This document shows, piece by piece, positions 1-8,900 of a stretch of 64,000 nucleotides of DNA. Made by a program: the position numbers and the translations under genes. Below the pieces are notes generated by a model that did no database searches, was not told the origin of the DNA, and worked only from the letters and a program-made list of their open reading frames with translations. Within the stretch, counting starts at the first letter, position 1; each line of letters opens with the position of its first letter. The DNA comes from Streptosporangium becharense (GTDB taxonomy: Bacteria; Actinomycetota; Actinomycetes; Streptosporangiales; Streptosporangiaceae): positions 6,758,001 to 6,822,000 of the forward strand of contig NZ_JACHMP010000001.1 in the NCBI RefSeq assembly GCF_014204985.1, in the 5' to 3' direction.

Positions 1-1
1 G

Positions 2-178
2 GGGGCGATGACCTGCCACTTCGCGTCTCCGGACCAGGTGCTCGCCGAGGCGTTCACCCGGCACGCCGAATCGGCGACCCGCGTCTTCGACGAGTGGCCG
101 GGTGCCGCCCAGGCCCCCGCCGCGGCGGCCGAGGAGGTGGGCCCGTGCTGCACAGCGCTCCGCCGGCCGACCCGATGA
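2..178 (+). CDS. 3' fragment of a possible TetR-like regulator, cut by the window edge
   Basis: An open frame enters from the left edge and stops at 176-178. Its first residues (GAMTCHFASPDQVLAEAF) resemble the recognition helix and following helix of TetR-type HTH domains, where a GAxYxHF.S...L pattern is usual. In that family about 150 residues of ligand-binding domain should follow, but only about 40 do, ending in an Ala/Pro-rich stretch. It is therefore either a truncated regulator remnant or an unrelated C-terminus. Its position just ahead of an MFS transporter would suit a local regulator. Identification is weak because most of the gene is outside the window. Confidence 0.3.
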   Translation, partial: GAMTCHFASPDQVLAEAFTRHAESATRVFDEWPGAAQAPAAAAEEVGPCCTALRRPTR

Positions 179-206
179 CGCCCGAGCAGATCCGCCACGC
201 CGTCCT

Positions 207-242
207 CCGCCACCTGCGCCGAAGCCGCCACCTGCGCCGAAG
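207..242. repeat. Perfect 18-bp tandem repeat, two copies
   Basis: The 18-mer CCGCCACCTGCGCCGAAG occurs twice head to tail at 207-224 and 225-242, in the gap ahead of the transporter. In the transporter's frame it would encode a proline-rich PPPAPK repeat, but I place the transporter start downstream of it. Confidence 0.75.
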
Positions 243-293
243 CCACCGCCTGTGCTTACACCTCCCCCTGTCACCACGCGATCGGAATCACCG

Positions 294-1580
294 ATGTCCG
301 CTGCCACCGCGTCCCCCACCGCGTCCGTCGAGTCCACGCGGCAGACGCGTCTGGCCCGCGTCGCCGTCGCCGCGTTGTTCCTCACCAACGGCGCCCTGTT
401 CGCCAACGTCGTACCGCGATACCCGCAGATCAAGGCCGACCTCGGCCTGAGCAACGCCGTCCTCGGCGCCGCGCTGGCCGCGCTTCCGCTCGGCGCGCTG
501 CTGGCCGGGCTCCTCGCGGCCGCCGCGATCCGCCGGTTCCGCTCCTCACGGGTGGCGGCGCTCGGGGTCGTGCTGCTCGCCGTCGCGACGTTCGTCATCC
601 CGTTCGCGTCGAACGGGATCGCGTTCGGCGCCGTGCTGTTCGTCATCGGCGCACTGGACGCCGTCGTGGACGTCGCGCAGAACGCGCACGGCCTGCGGGT
701 GCAGCGCCTCTACGGCCGGTCCATCGTCAACTCCTTCCACGGCGTGTGGAGCATCGGCGCCGTCCTGGGCGGCCTGATGGGCTCGGCCGCCGCCGGCCTC
801 CGCGTCCCCCTCGCGATACACCTGAGCGTCTCCACGGCGCTGTTCGGCGTCGTCGCCCTCGTCGCCTACCGGTTCCTGCTCCCCGGGCCGGAAGACGCCG
901 AACGTCCCGCCGTGACCCGCGTCCCGGGTGCGGACCACGACCCCGCCGCGACCCGTGACCCCGCCGCCGACGGCCACCCGGCCGCTCCGGCCGCCCATGA
1001 CGCGGGCCGGCGCGCCTTCGCCGGCTCGACCGCGCGGATGCTCGCCGCGCTCGGTGTGCTCGCCGCCTGTGGCGCACTCGTCGAGGACGCCGGCGCGTCC
1101 TGGGGTGCCATCTACCTCAGCGGTGACCTGCGTACCGATGCCGCCACCGCCGGCCTGGCCTTCGTGGCGCTGCAGGTCGCCATGACCGTCGGCCGTCTCA
1201 CCGGCGACCGCGCCGTTGACCGCTTCGGCCAGCGCACCGTCGTCCGCGCCGGAGGAGCCCTCGCCACCGTCGGCATGGGCGCCGCCCTTGCCGTCCCCAC
1301 CGTGGGCACCGCGCTGGCCGGCTTCGCCCTCGCCGGCCTCGGTGTCGCCACCCTCGTCCCCGCAGCCATGCACGCCGCGGACGAACTCCCCGGGCTTCCC
1401 GACGGCACCGGCCTGACCATCGTCAGCTGGCTGCTGCGGGGAGGATTCCTGCTGTCCCCACCCCTCGTCGGGTTCGTCGCCGACCTCGTCAGCCTGCGCG
1501 TGGGCCTGCTCAGCGTCGTGCTCGCCGGCCTCGTCACCGTCATCCTCGCCCGGGTCCTGGCCGACCGGCGCCAGGCCTGA
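294..1580 (+). CDS. MFS transporter, YbjJ-like
   Basis: A 428-residue major facilitator superfamily permease of the inner membrane. Alternating hydrophobic segments give about twelve helices. The first holds LFLTNGALFANVVPRYPQIK, a pattern typical of YbjJ-like MFS proteins, and the loop between helices 2 and 3 ends in the basic IRRF segment usual for MFS. The central cytoplasmic loop (about residues 200-240) is rich in Ala, Asp, His and Pro and is probably disordered. I chose ATG 294 because the frame upstream codes only proline-rich low complexity; no strong ribosome site is visible. Substrate is unknown; drugs or small sugars are both possible for the family. It converges on the DAHP synthase gene. 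Confidence 0.85.
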   Translation: MSAATASPTASVESTRQTRLARVAVAALFLTNGALFANVVPRYPQIKADLGLSNAVLGAALAALPLGALLAGLLAAAAIRRFRSSRVAALGVVLLAVATFVIPFASNGIAFGAVLFVIGALDAVVDVAQNAHGLRVQRLYGRSIVNSFHGVWSIGAVLGGLMGSAAAGLRVPLAIHLSVSTALFGVVALVAYRFLLPGPEDAERPAVTRVPGADHDPAATRDPAADGHPAAPAAHDAGRRAFAGSTARMLAALGVLAACGALVEDAGASWGAIYLSGDLRTDAATAGLAFVALQVAMTVGRLTGDRAVDRFGQRTVVRAGGALATVGMGAALAVPTVGTALAGFALAGLGVATLVPAAMHAADELPGLPDGTGLTIVSWLLRGGFLLSPPLVGFVADLVSLRVGLLSVVLAGLVTVILARVLADRRQA

Positions 1581-1678
1581 CCGCAGGCGGACCGCCGTCC
1601 GGATGAACGCTCACCTGCGGCCGACACCCGGGACCCTCGTGACCGTCAGGTCGTCCTGGAGAACGAGGCGGGAGGCTC

Positions 1679-1725
1679 CTCCCTGTCCCGTTCCCGCCCG
1701 GTGAACGGAGGCGGGAACGGGGGAG
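1679..1725. terminator. Hairpin between convergent genes
   Basis: CCCGTTCCCGCC (1687-1698) pairs perfectly with GGCGGGAACGGG (1710-1721) across an 11-nt loop, and the flanking CCTCC/GGAGG extends the stem. It lies between the ends of the MFS gene and the DAHP synthase gene, so it can end transcripts from both sides. No U-tract follows, as is common in high-GC actinobacteria. Confidence 0.7.
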
Positions 1726-1740
1726 GGGCCGGACGGCCGG

Positions 1741-3072
1741 TCAGACCGAGCGGTACAGCTCGGCGACCCGGAAGGCCAGGTCCAGCGACTGGCCGCGGTT
1801 CAGGCGCGGGTCGCAGGCGGTCTCGTAGCGCAGCGCGAGGTCGTCCTCGACGATCTCGGCCCCGCCGCCCACGCACTCGGTGACGTCGTCGCCGGTGAAC
1901 TCGATGTGCACGCCGCCCGGGTGGGTGCCGAGCGCGCGGTGCACCTCGAAGAAGCCCGCCACCTCGTTCAGGACGTCGTCCAGGCGGCGGGTCTTGTGCC
2001 CGCTGGGCGCCTCGAAGGTGTTGCCGTGCATCGGGTCGCAGATCCAGGCCACCTGGGCCCCGCTCGCGGTCACCTTCTCCACCAGCTCGGGCAGGTGGTC
2101 GCGGATCTTCCCGGCGCCCATCCGGGTGATGAACGTCAGGCGCCCGGCCTCGTTCTCGGGGTTGAGCTTGTGGAACAGCGCGAGGGCGTCCTCCGCGGAG
2201 GTCGTCGGGCCCAGCTTGACGCCGATCGGGTTCTGGATGCGGGAGAAGAACTCCACGTGCGCGCCGTCGAGCTGGCGGGTGCGCTCACCGATCCAGACCA
2301 TGTGCGCCGAGACGTCGTACGGCCGGCCGGTGCGCGAGTCGATGCGGGTGAGCGCGTGGTCGTAGTCGAGGATCAGAGCCTCGTGCGAGGAGTAGAACTC
2401 CACGGTGTGGAACTCCTCGGGATCGGCCCCGCAGGCACGCATGAACGCCAGCGCCTGGTCGATCTCGCGGGCCAGCTGCTCGTAGCGCTTGCCGGCCGGC
2501 GACTCCAGCACGAAGTCCTGGTTCCAGGCGTGCACCTGGCGCAGGTCGGCGTAGCCGCCCTTGGTGAACGCGCGGACCAGGTTCAGCGTCACCGCCGAGG
2601 AATGGTACGCGCGCAGCAGCCGGCCGGGGTCGGGCACCCGGGCCCCGGGGGTGAACTCGAAGCCGTTGACCATGTCACCCCGATAGGCGGGGAGCTCGAC
2701 ACCCTCGCGGATCTCGGTGTTCTTCGAACGCGGCTTGGCGAACTGCCCGGCCATCCGGCCGATCTTCACCACGGGGACCTTGGCCGCGTAGGTGAGCACG
2801 ATCGCCATCTGCAGCAGCGTCTTGAGCTTGTTGCGCACGTCGGCCGCGGTGGCGCCGGCGAAGGTCTCCGCGCAGTCGCCACCCTGAAGGACGAACGCCT
2901 CGCCGCGGGTCACCGCCGCCAGGTCCGCCTTGAGGTTGTCACACTCTCCGGCGAACACCAGGGGCGGCAACCCCTTCAGCTCGGTGACGACCTTGTCCAG
3001 CTCGCCGCGGTCGGGCCACTCGGGCTGCTGCGCCGCAGGCAGCTCCCGCCAGGAATCGAGGTTGATGCTCAC
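1741..3072 (-). CDS. aroG: Class II (plant-type) 3-deoxy-D-arabino-heptulosonate-7-phosphate synthase
   Basis: A 443-residue class II DAHP synthase condensing phosphoenolpyruvate and erythrose 4-phosphate, the first step of the shikimate pathway; cytosolic. Family motifs are present: QGGDCAET with the metal-ligand Cys67, GQFAKPRS, YRGDMVNGFE, a DYDHALTR stretch and the C-terminal HIEFTGDDVTECVGGG. GTG 3072 gives MSINLDSW, a shorter N-terminus than the 462-residue Mycobacterium tuberculosis AroG. It lies 65 bp downstream of a FAD monooxygenase on the same strand, so the two are probably co-transcribed. That pairing may mean the enzyme feeds an aromatic specialised metabolite instead of being the housekeeping copy; this is inference. 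Confidence 0.93.
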   Translation of the reverse strand: MSINLDSWRELPAAQQPEWPDRGELDKVVTELKGLPPLVFAGECDNLKADLAAVTRGEAFVLQGGDCAETFAGATAADVRNKLKTLLQMAIVLTYAAKVPVVKIGRMAGQFAKPRSKNTEIREGVELPAYRGDMVNGFEFTPGARVPDPGRLLRAYHSSAVTLNLVRAFTKGGYADLRQVHAWNQDFVLESPAGKRYEQLAREIDQALAFMRACGADPEEFHTVEFYSSHEALILDYDHALTRIDSRTGRPYDVSAHMVWIGERTRQLDGAHVEFFSRIQNPIGVKLGPTTSAEDALALFHKLNPENEAGRLTFITRMGAGKIRDHLPELVEKVTASGAQVAWICDPMHGNTFEAPSGHKTRRLDDVLNEVAGFFEVHRALGTHPGGVHIEFTGDDVTECVGGGAEIVEDDLALRYETACDPRLNRGQSLDLAFRVAELYRSV

Positions 3073-3137
3073 GACATACCAGGCTATTGCAACCTGGTCC
3101 GCTATCCGACCTCGATGTCCACGGAGTGAGAAGGTCT

Positions 3138-4355
3138 TCATACCGGGTGGGAGAAAACCGGGCTCTCGACGTGCTCCGGCAGGACCCCCAGACCGACGAA
3201 ACGCCGGGCCAGCGGGGCGAGCACCGGCACCCGGGTCAGGTCGTGCGGCATCCGCACCGGCCGGGAGCGCGCCGACAGGGCCGGGCGGATCAGCAGGTTC
3301 TGCACCGCGCGCTGGGCGAACTGGGTGACCACCGTGGGCGGGACGCGCCGGCGCTGGACCCGCGCCAGCAGCGACTCGGGGATCTCCGCCCCGGCCGCGA
3401 GCGGACCGCCCAGCAGGTTGGCGGCGGCGACCGCGTCCTGGACGGCCAGGTTGATGCCGACGCCGAAGACCGGCGACATGGCGTGCGCGGCGTCGCCGAT
3501 GACCAGCAGCCCCGGCCGGTGCCAGCGGCGCAGCCGGTTGAGCGCGACCGACAGCACGCTGACGTCCTCGAACCCGACGATCAGATCCACCCGGTCCGCC
3601 AGGTGCGGCAGCAGCCGCGCGACCGGTTCGCGCAGCGCCTCGATACCCCGGGAGCGCAGGTCGTCGAACCCGCCCTTGGGGATGACGTACGCGAGCTGCC
3701 AGTAGCTCTCGCGGTTGATCGACACCATCAGGTGCCCCGCGGAGACCCGCAGGAACGTCCCGTCCGGGTCGTCGGAACGGCGCGGCAGGCGGAACCAGAC
3801 CACGTCCATCGGGGCCCCGTGCTCCACCGGGACGAGCCCGGCGGCCCGGCGCACGTCGGAGTGGCGGCCGTCGGCGGCCACGGTGAGATCGGCGCGCAAC
3901 TCGTGCTCGCCCGACGGGTCGCGGTAGCGGACCCCGCGCACCGCGTCGCCCTCGCGGATCACCCCGTGCACCTCGGCCTCCATGACGAGACGGAAGTTCG
4001 GGTGGCGCCCGGCGGCCTCCGTCAGCAGGTTGAGGAAATCCCACTGCGGGACGAAGGCTATGTACCGGTACTTGCCCGGCAGCCGCGACAGGTCGGCGAT
4101 CCGGGTCGTGGAGTCGTCGGTCTTCAGTGTCAGTTTGTCGACCTTGCGGTGCGGCATCCGGTGGAACTCCTCCGCCAGCCCCAGCTCGTCGAGGATCTGG
4201 AGGGTGGAGGGGTGGATGGTGTCGCCCCTGAAGTCGCGCAGGAAGTCGGCGTGCTTCTCCAGCAGCGTCACCTGGACGCCGGCCCTGGCCAGCAGCAGTG
4301 CCAGCATGGCCCCCGCCGGGCCGCCCCCGGCGATCACGCATGTGCTTTGAGTCAT
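3138..4355 (-). CDS. FAD-dependent monooxygenase (PHBH fold, group A)
   Basis: A 405-residue flavoprotein of the p-hydroxybenzoate hydroxylase fold. The N-terminal dinucleotide motif GGGPAG is at residues 10-15, the NAD(P)H/FAD DG motif (AADGRHSD) at 162-163, and the flavin ribityl-binding GDAAHAMSP motif begins at 287. Such enzymes hydroxylate aromatic or polycyclic substrates, or epoxidise or oxidise other ring systems. ATG 4355 is preceded by an AGGTGA ribosome site. The DAHP synthase gene follows directly, suggesting a role with an aromatic, shikimate-derived compound, but no other biosynthetic enzyme of such a pathway is beside it. The true substrate is unknown. Confidence 0.85.
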   Translation of the reverse strand: MTQSTCVIAGGGPAGAMLALLLARAGVQVTLLEKHADFLRDFRGDTIHPSTLQILDELGLAEEFHRMPHRKVDKLTLKTDDSTTRIADLSRLPGKYRYIAFVPQWDFLNLLTEAAGRHPNFRLVMEAEVHGVIREGDAVRGVRYRDPSGEHELRADLTVAADGRHSDVRRAAGLVPVEHGAPMDVVWFRLPRRSDDPDGTFLRVSAGHLMVSINRESYWQLAYVIPKGGFDDLRSRGIEALREPVARLLPHLADRVDLIVGFEDVSVLSVALNRLRRWHRPGLLVIGDAAHAMSPVFGVGINLAVQDAVAAANLLGGPLAAGAEIPESLLARVQRRRVPPTVVTQFAQRAVQNLLIRPALSARSRPVRMPHDLTRVPVLAPLARRFVGLGVLPEHVESPVFSHPV

Positions 4356-4366
4356 AATTCATCACC

Positions 4367-4402
4367 TGTTGAAATTATTGCACGAGACGCCCGCGATGGA
4401 AA
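4367..4402 (-). promoter_or_regulatory. Candidate promoter of the monooxygenase/DAHP synthase pair
   Basis: An unusually AT-rich patch gives AATAAT (4374-4379, minus strand) as a -10-like hexamer about 19 nt ahead of the monooxygenase start. The -35 element (TTCCAT region near 4397-4402) is weak. A transcript from here would have a leader of only about a dozen bases that still includes AGGTGA. Confidence 0.35.
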
Positions 4403-4577
4403 GGGGCGACCCGGGTCGGCGGAATCGGCGGATGCCGTGTCGCGGCCGGAGGCGCGGGTGCCGCGTTCCGGCGGGAGGCGTGGACGTCGCGTCCCGGGCG
4501 GAGCCGCGGATGCCGTACCCGGGGGAATCCGCCCCGAGGGGGACGCGCGTCCGGACCGGATGGGAGACGGTGGGGCC

Positions 4578-5084
4578 ATGACCGTCTACGAGACCGAGCG
4601 GCTGGTCGTCCGCCGCTGGACCGCCGACCAGGCCGACCTCGACCGGCTGACCGACATCTACACCCGCGACGAGATCCTGCGCTGGCTGCCACCCTTCACG
4701 TTCGAGGCGGCCCCGGCGGTGGAGCGCTGGCGGGCCATGCACGAGGCCGACGGGCGCTTCGGCTCCTGGGCCGTGCAGGTGCGGGAGACCGGCGTCGCCG
4801 CCGGGACCGTGCTGTTCCGCCCGATCCCCGGGGGAGACGGCGAGGTCGAGGTCGGCTGGCACCTGCACCCCGACTCCTGGGGCAACGGCTACGCCACCGA
4901 GGCGGCCCGGGGTGCGGTGGAGCGCGGTTTCGCCGCCGGCCTGGCGGAGGTGCTCGCGCTCGTCAAGCCGGACAACGAGGCGTCCCTGGCCGTCTGCCGC
5001 AGGCTGGGGATGACCCCGCTCGGCCGGACCGACCGCTTCTTCGGCCTGGAGGCGGAGATGTTCCGCCTCACCGCACCCCGCTAG
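4578..5084 (+). CDS. GNAT-family N-acetyltransferase (RimJ/RimL type)
   Basis: A 168-residue acetyltransferase of the Acetyltransf_3 group, which includes RimJ-like protein N-acetyltransferases. Visible elements are the N-terminal TERLVVRRWT strand, the central EVEVGWHLHPDSWGNGYATEA segment with the acetyl-CoA-binding Gly-x-Gly-like turn, and the C-terminal NEASLAVCRRLGM helix typical of the family. Acetyl-CoA is the expected donor; the acceptor (protein N-terminus or small amine) cannot be read from the sequence. ATG 4578 is preceded by a G-rich stretch rather than a clear ribosome site. It stands alone, divergent from the monooxygenase. Confidence 0.85.
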   Translation: MTVYETERLVVRRWTADQADLDRLTDIYTRDEILRWLPPFTFEAAPAVERWRAMHEADGRFGSWAVQVRETGVAAGTVLFRPIPGGDGEVEVGWHLHPDSWGNGYATEAARGAVERGFAAGLAEVLALVKPDNEASLAVCRRLGMTPLGRTDRFFGLEAEMFRLTAPR

Positions 5085-5936
5085 ACACCCGATCCGGCCG
5101 TCGTCCGGCGGTCACTGGACACCCGATCCGATCCGGCCGTCGCCCGCGGCCCCGATGTGCGCCATCGGTCGTCACGCGTCGCCCGGCCGGTCGACGCGTG
5201 ACGACCGCACATCCCGCCGCGTCCGAATCCGCGCGGACATTCTTCACCCCTGTTCGGGGGGTTCTGAATTCTCGGGCTTCCACCTACGGAGACGATCACC
5301 GGTCGGCGAGACGTGAATCCATCGGGTCGCGCTCGCCGGCGGCCACGAGGGCGATCCCGCGAGGTCGTACGCGGACGTCCGGTGATTCCTGATGAGGTAA
5401 CGGCCTGCGACGTCAAGGCGCAACAGTTCATCACAAGCGGCTCAAACGATCCACAAGGATGGTTTGTCACCCTAAGCCGATCTCATCGATCAACGGTCCC
5501 GCACGGAGACCTCCGAAAGGGGGTCTGTATCAAGCTCAGGTGAGGCATTCCGGTTAACGTCTGCAAGGTATAAAGCTTCCTCTCTGTCGAAGGGGATCCG
5601 CTTCGCCCCCGCCGGGATCCGCACCCCGGGGGAAGACGCGAACGCGTCACCGAAATCCGTGGTTCTGCGAGGGCGGTGCTCCCGCCCTCTTCGCGCATGT
5701 CGGCCGGTCAGGCGATCCTCGCCCGGCGAACGCGCGAACCAGGACCGACAGGCCCGGCGCCCGATCCGCACGCAAGTCCATGGCCGCGATCCGAGACGTC
5801 CCGCCTCGAATGACGGACACGCCGGTGCCGGCCACGGCCATGTACGCGATCGAGAGCCCTCCGGCCCCACGACGAAGTCCCGCTCGACATCTTCACGCCG
5901 TGCCCGGTGCACGGCTTCACCTTCGGAGATCCTTTC
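5085..5936. other. Gene-poor stretch of about 850 bp
   Basis: I find no convincing gene here. It starts with an imperfect tandem duplication around GACACCCGATCCGGCCGTCG (5086-5145), then the large bulged palindrome at 5154-5213, and an ACCCC/GGGGGT mini-hairpin near 5245-5262. From about 5390 to 5580 it is noticeably less GC-rich, with TATAAA at about 5571. A small perfect hairpin GAGGGCGG/CCGCCCTC sits at 5669-5689. The promoter of the giant secreted protein is presumably in the AT-richer part. Confidence 0.5.
5154..5213. repeat. Large bulged palindrome (22 bp per arm)
   Basis: GGTCGTCACGCGTCG (5167-5181) is the exact reverse complement of 5192-5206. The outer arms GATGTGC (5154-5160) and GCACATC (5207-5213) also pair, with a one-sided 6-nt bulge GCCATC at 5161-5166. 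The loop contains another palindrome, CCGGCCGG. It lies 70 bp past the acetyltransferase stop, so termination is the plain reading, but the bulge and nested palindrome could also be a protein-binding site. Confidence 0.7.
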
Positions 5937-8900
5937 TTGTCCTGGTTATTCAGCCGCACTTTCGCGCGGCGGATAGCACTTCCCGTGCTGTCCGCCGTGG
6001 TGGTCGGCTCCCTCGCACCTCCCACGTCCGCGATCGCCGCGTCCGCGCCGGCGCCGTCCCAGAAGAGCGCGGAGGAACCCCCCGAGCTCCAGCTCACTCA
6101 TCTCGGCGCCCTCAACACCCCCGACGGCAACCTCGGAAAGATCAACAGCAAGGGCCAGGTCGCCGGCTACGTTTGGAACGCGGGCACCGGTGTGAACAAC
6201 GCCGTGCTGTTCTCCGGCGGGTCCTCTGTGGACATTCACGCGGCCCTCGGCAACCCGGGCAGGGGAAGCATCGCCGAGGATGTCAGCGATGACGGCACGG
6301 TGGTCGGTCGCGTCGCCGCCCAGGGAGGAGAGCCCTATGCCGATACCTTCATCTACAAGGACGGCAAGGCGACCCGTTTGGGCCTGCTTTACGGTACCTC
6401 GATCAACAATCGGGGGCAGGTCGCGGGCTTCGGATGGATCCGTGATCCCGACGGTTCCATCCTGAGGCTCGAGGCGTTCCCCGATCAGTTCATAGACGCC
6501 TACGCGCTGAACGAGTCCGGTTCGGTCGTTGGCATAGCCGACATGGACCCCGATCCGGCAACCAAGAAGCTTCGTGCCTTCCGTACCGAGCCCAACGAAA
6601 CCATAAACCTCTCGCGAGACTTCCTGAGCGGCGACGCCACATACCAGGAGACTCAAGCCTTCGACGTCAACAACCGCAATCAGGTCGCCGGCTACGTGAA
6701 AAAAGCGGACGGTGGTGAGATCCCTGCCATCTGGGAGGATAATGACGAACTTCATCTGCAGAACACCCCCCACGGCGGCATCGTGTATGCGATCAATGAC
6801 GCCGATGTCGGCGCGGGGGTGATGTTCGCCGCCGACGGCGCGCGGCGAGCCGCTCTTTACGTGGGCGGTAAGGGCATCGACCTGACCGACATGGTGCGGG
6901 CCGCGGGCCATGACGTGACCCTCAGGGGCGCCACCGGTATCAACGACCTGGGCCAGATCGCCGTCGTCGGCCGGTACGGCAACACCACGGGGGACCACGC
7001 CTTCCTGCTCGACCTGAAGCTCGGCAAGCCCCGGATCGAGTCGTTCGACCTGGAGACGCGACTCTACCCCTCCACGAACTGGGTTCCGGTACCGGAGAAG
7101 GGGACGGTCGAGGGCAACAAGGTCCGCGCCACCGTCACGCTTCACAACCCCAACGTCATTCCGGTGTACCGGACGCTGGAGGTGGTCGAGGACGGGACCG
7201 GGAAGGTCGTGCGCAACGGCAGGTTCGGGCTGACCATCCCCGCGGGGGAGACCGTCACCAAGCAGGTGGCCTGGGACACCGAAGGCCTCGCCTGGCGCAA
7301 CGGTGAACCGTATTCGAACCGCTCGGTGACCGCCCGGGTCCTCAACGGTGTCCAGGATGAGAGCAAGGACACCAAGCCGATCGTCATCCGGCCGATGCCC
7401 GTGGCGCTGGTGCACGGCTGGAGGAGTGGCGCGCACACCTGGGGCAAGTACGAGACCTTCCTGAAGGCCGCGCATCCGCTGCTGAGAGGAAGCGCGATCA
7501 GCACCTTCGTCACCGGCTTCAACGAGGCTCCGCAGACGATGACCTACCCTCTGCCGTTGAACGCCTCCATGCTGGGCGAGGCGGTCGAATATATGCGGCA
7601 GTTCGAGAACGCCTGGCGGGTGAACATCGTCGCCCACTCCATGGGCGGGACGATCAGCCGGGAGTACATCGCCCGTGGGATGGGGCAGGTCGAGGACAAG
7701 CCGGTGGTGAACCAGCTGATCGAGATGGGCACCCCGAACCAGGGAAGCCCTTGCGCCGACATGATCGTGCAGTGGGCGAACGGGGCGAACGTGGGGGTTC
7801 CCTGGTATCCGGCCACGTGGGAGAACACCACGGAGTTCATGCAGGAGGAGTTCAACCCGAAGACCAAGAACCTGAAGGGCGTGCGGGTCTCCAACCTCGT
7901 GGGCAACGGCTACCCGTTGCTCTGCGGGACCAATGTCAAGGGGAAGCCGGTTCCCGAGCCTCCGGGTACCCCTGTCGACAGTGATCTGTTCGTGCCGACT
8001 TGGAGCGCTCGGGGTGACCTCACGGACACCCCCACCATGAAGATCCGCCACACGAGCATGACCGGCTCGCAGGAGGCGTTCAACGACTACGTCAAGCCGC
8101 GGCTCGCGTCGCTGCTGGCCGGTGGCTCGGAGGACGTGCCTGGGCTGCGGGGGACGGCTCCCACGACCGGGGACAAGAAGGCCAAGACCAAGGCCACGGC
8201 CGCGGCCGCCGGTGCCGGTGATGCGGATTCGATGTTCGCCTTCCCCGAGGTCACGGTGGAGGCGGGCAAGACGGCGATCGTGCCGCTGGACGTGCCGCAG
8301 GGCACGGCGTTCGGCGTCATCGCAGCGCTGCCGGAGACGGTGGGGCTGCTGCTGCGCGACCCGGCCGGGCAGCCGGCCGCGCAGTACGCGGCGGGCAGCG
8401 AGGAGGCCAAGGAGGTCGTCCAAGGGCTGAACGTGGCCGCCCCGCAGGCGGGGGCGTGGAAGCTGGAGATCACCAACACCGGCGCCGAGCCGGTCCAGGC
8501 CGCTCTGGCCGCCTGGGTCGCCGGTAACCCGGTGACGGTGACGGCCACGACCGCGGTGGCGGAGGACGGCAAGGCCACGGTGACGGCTGCCGTCGTCGAC
8601 GGTGAGCAGCCGGTCACCGGGGTTCCGGTGCGGGCCACGCTGACCCTGGGGGACGGCACCCGCAAGGAGCTGACGCTGAAGGACGACGGCAACAGCGGGG
8701 ACGGTGCCACCGACGACGGCACGTACGGTGTGGTGACCGACGAGTTGGCCGATGGCGCGTATCCCGTCACGGTCCTGGCCGAGACGGCCAAGGGTGTGCG
8801 GACCACGCTCGCGGCGGTGAAGGTGGCCAAGCCGGACACCCGTGAGTTCGAGCTGACGCTGTCGGCCGGGCCGGGCGGGTCGGTGTCGGCGTCGCCGGCG

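Noticed and set aside
5907-5936. GTG 5907 as start of the giant secreted protein
   Set aside because: It lacks a ribosome site and would put ten extra polar residues before the signal peptide; TTG 5937 has GGAG at good spacing.
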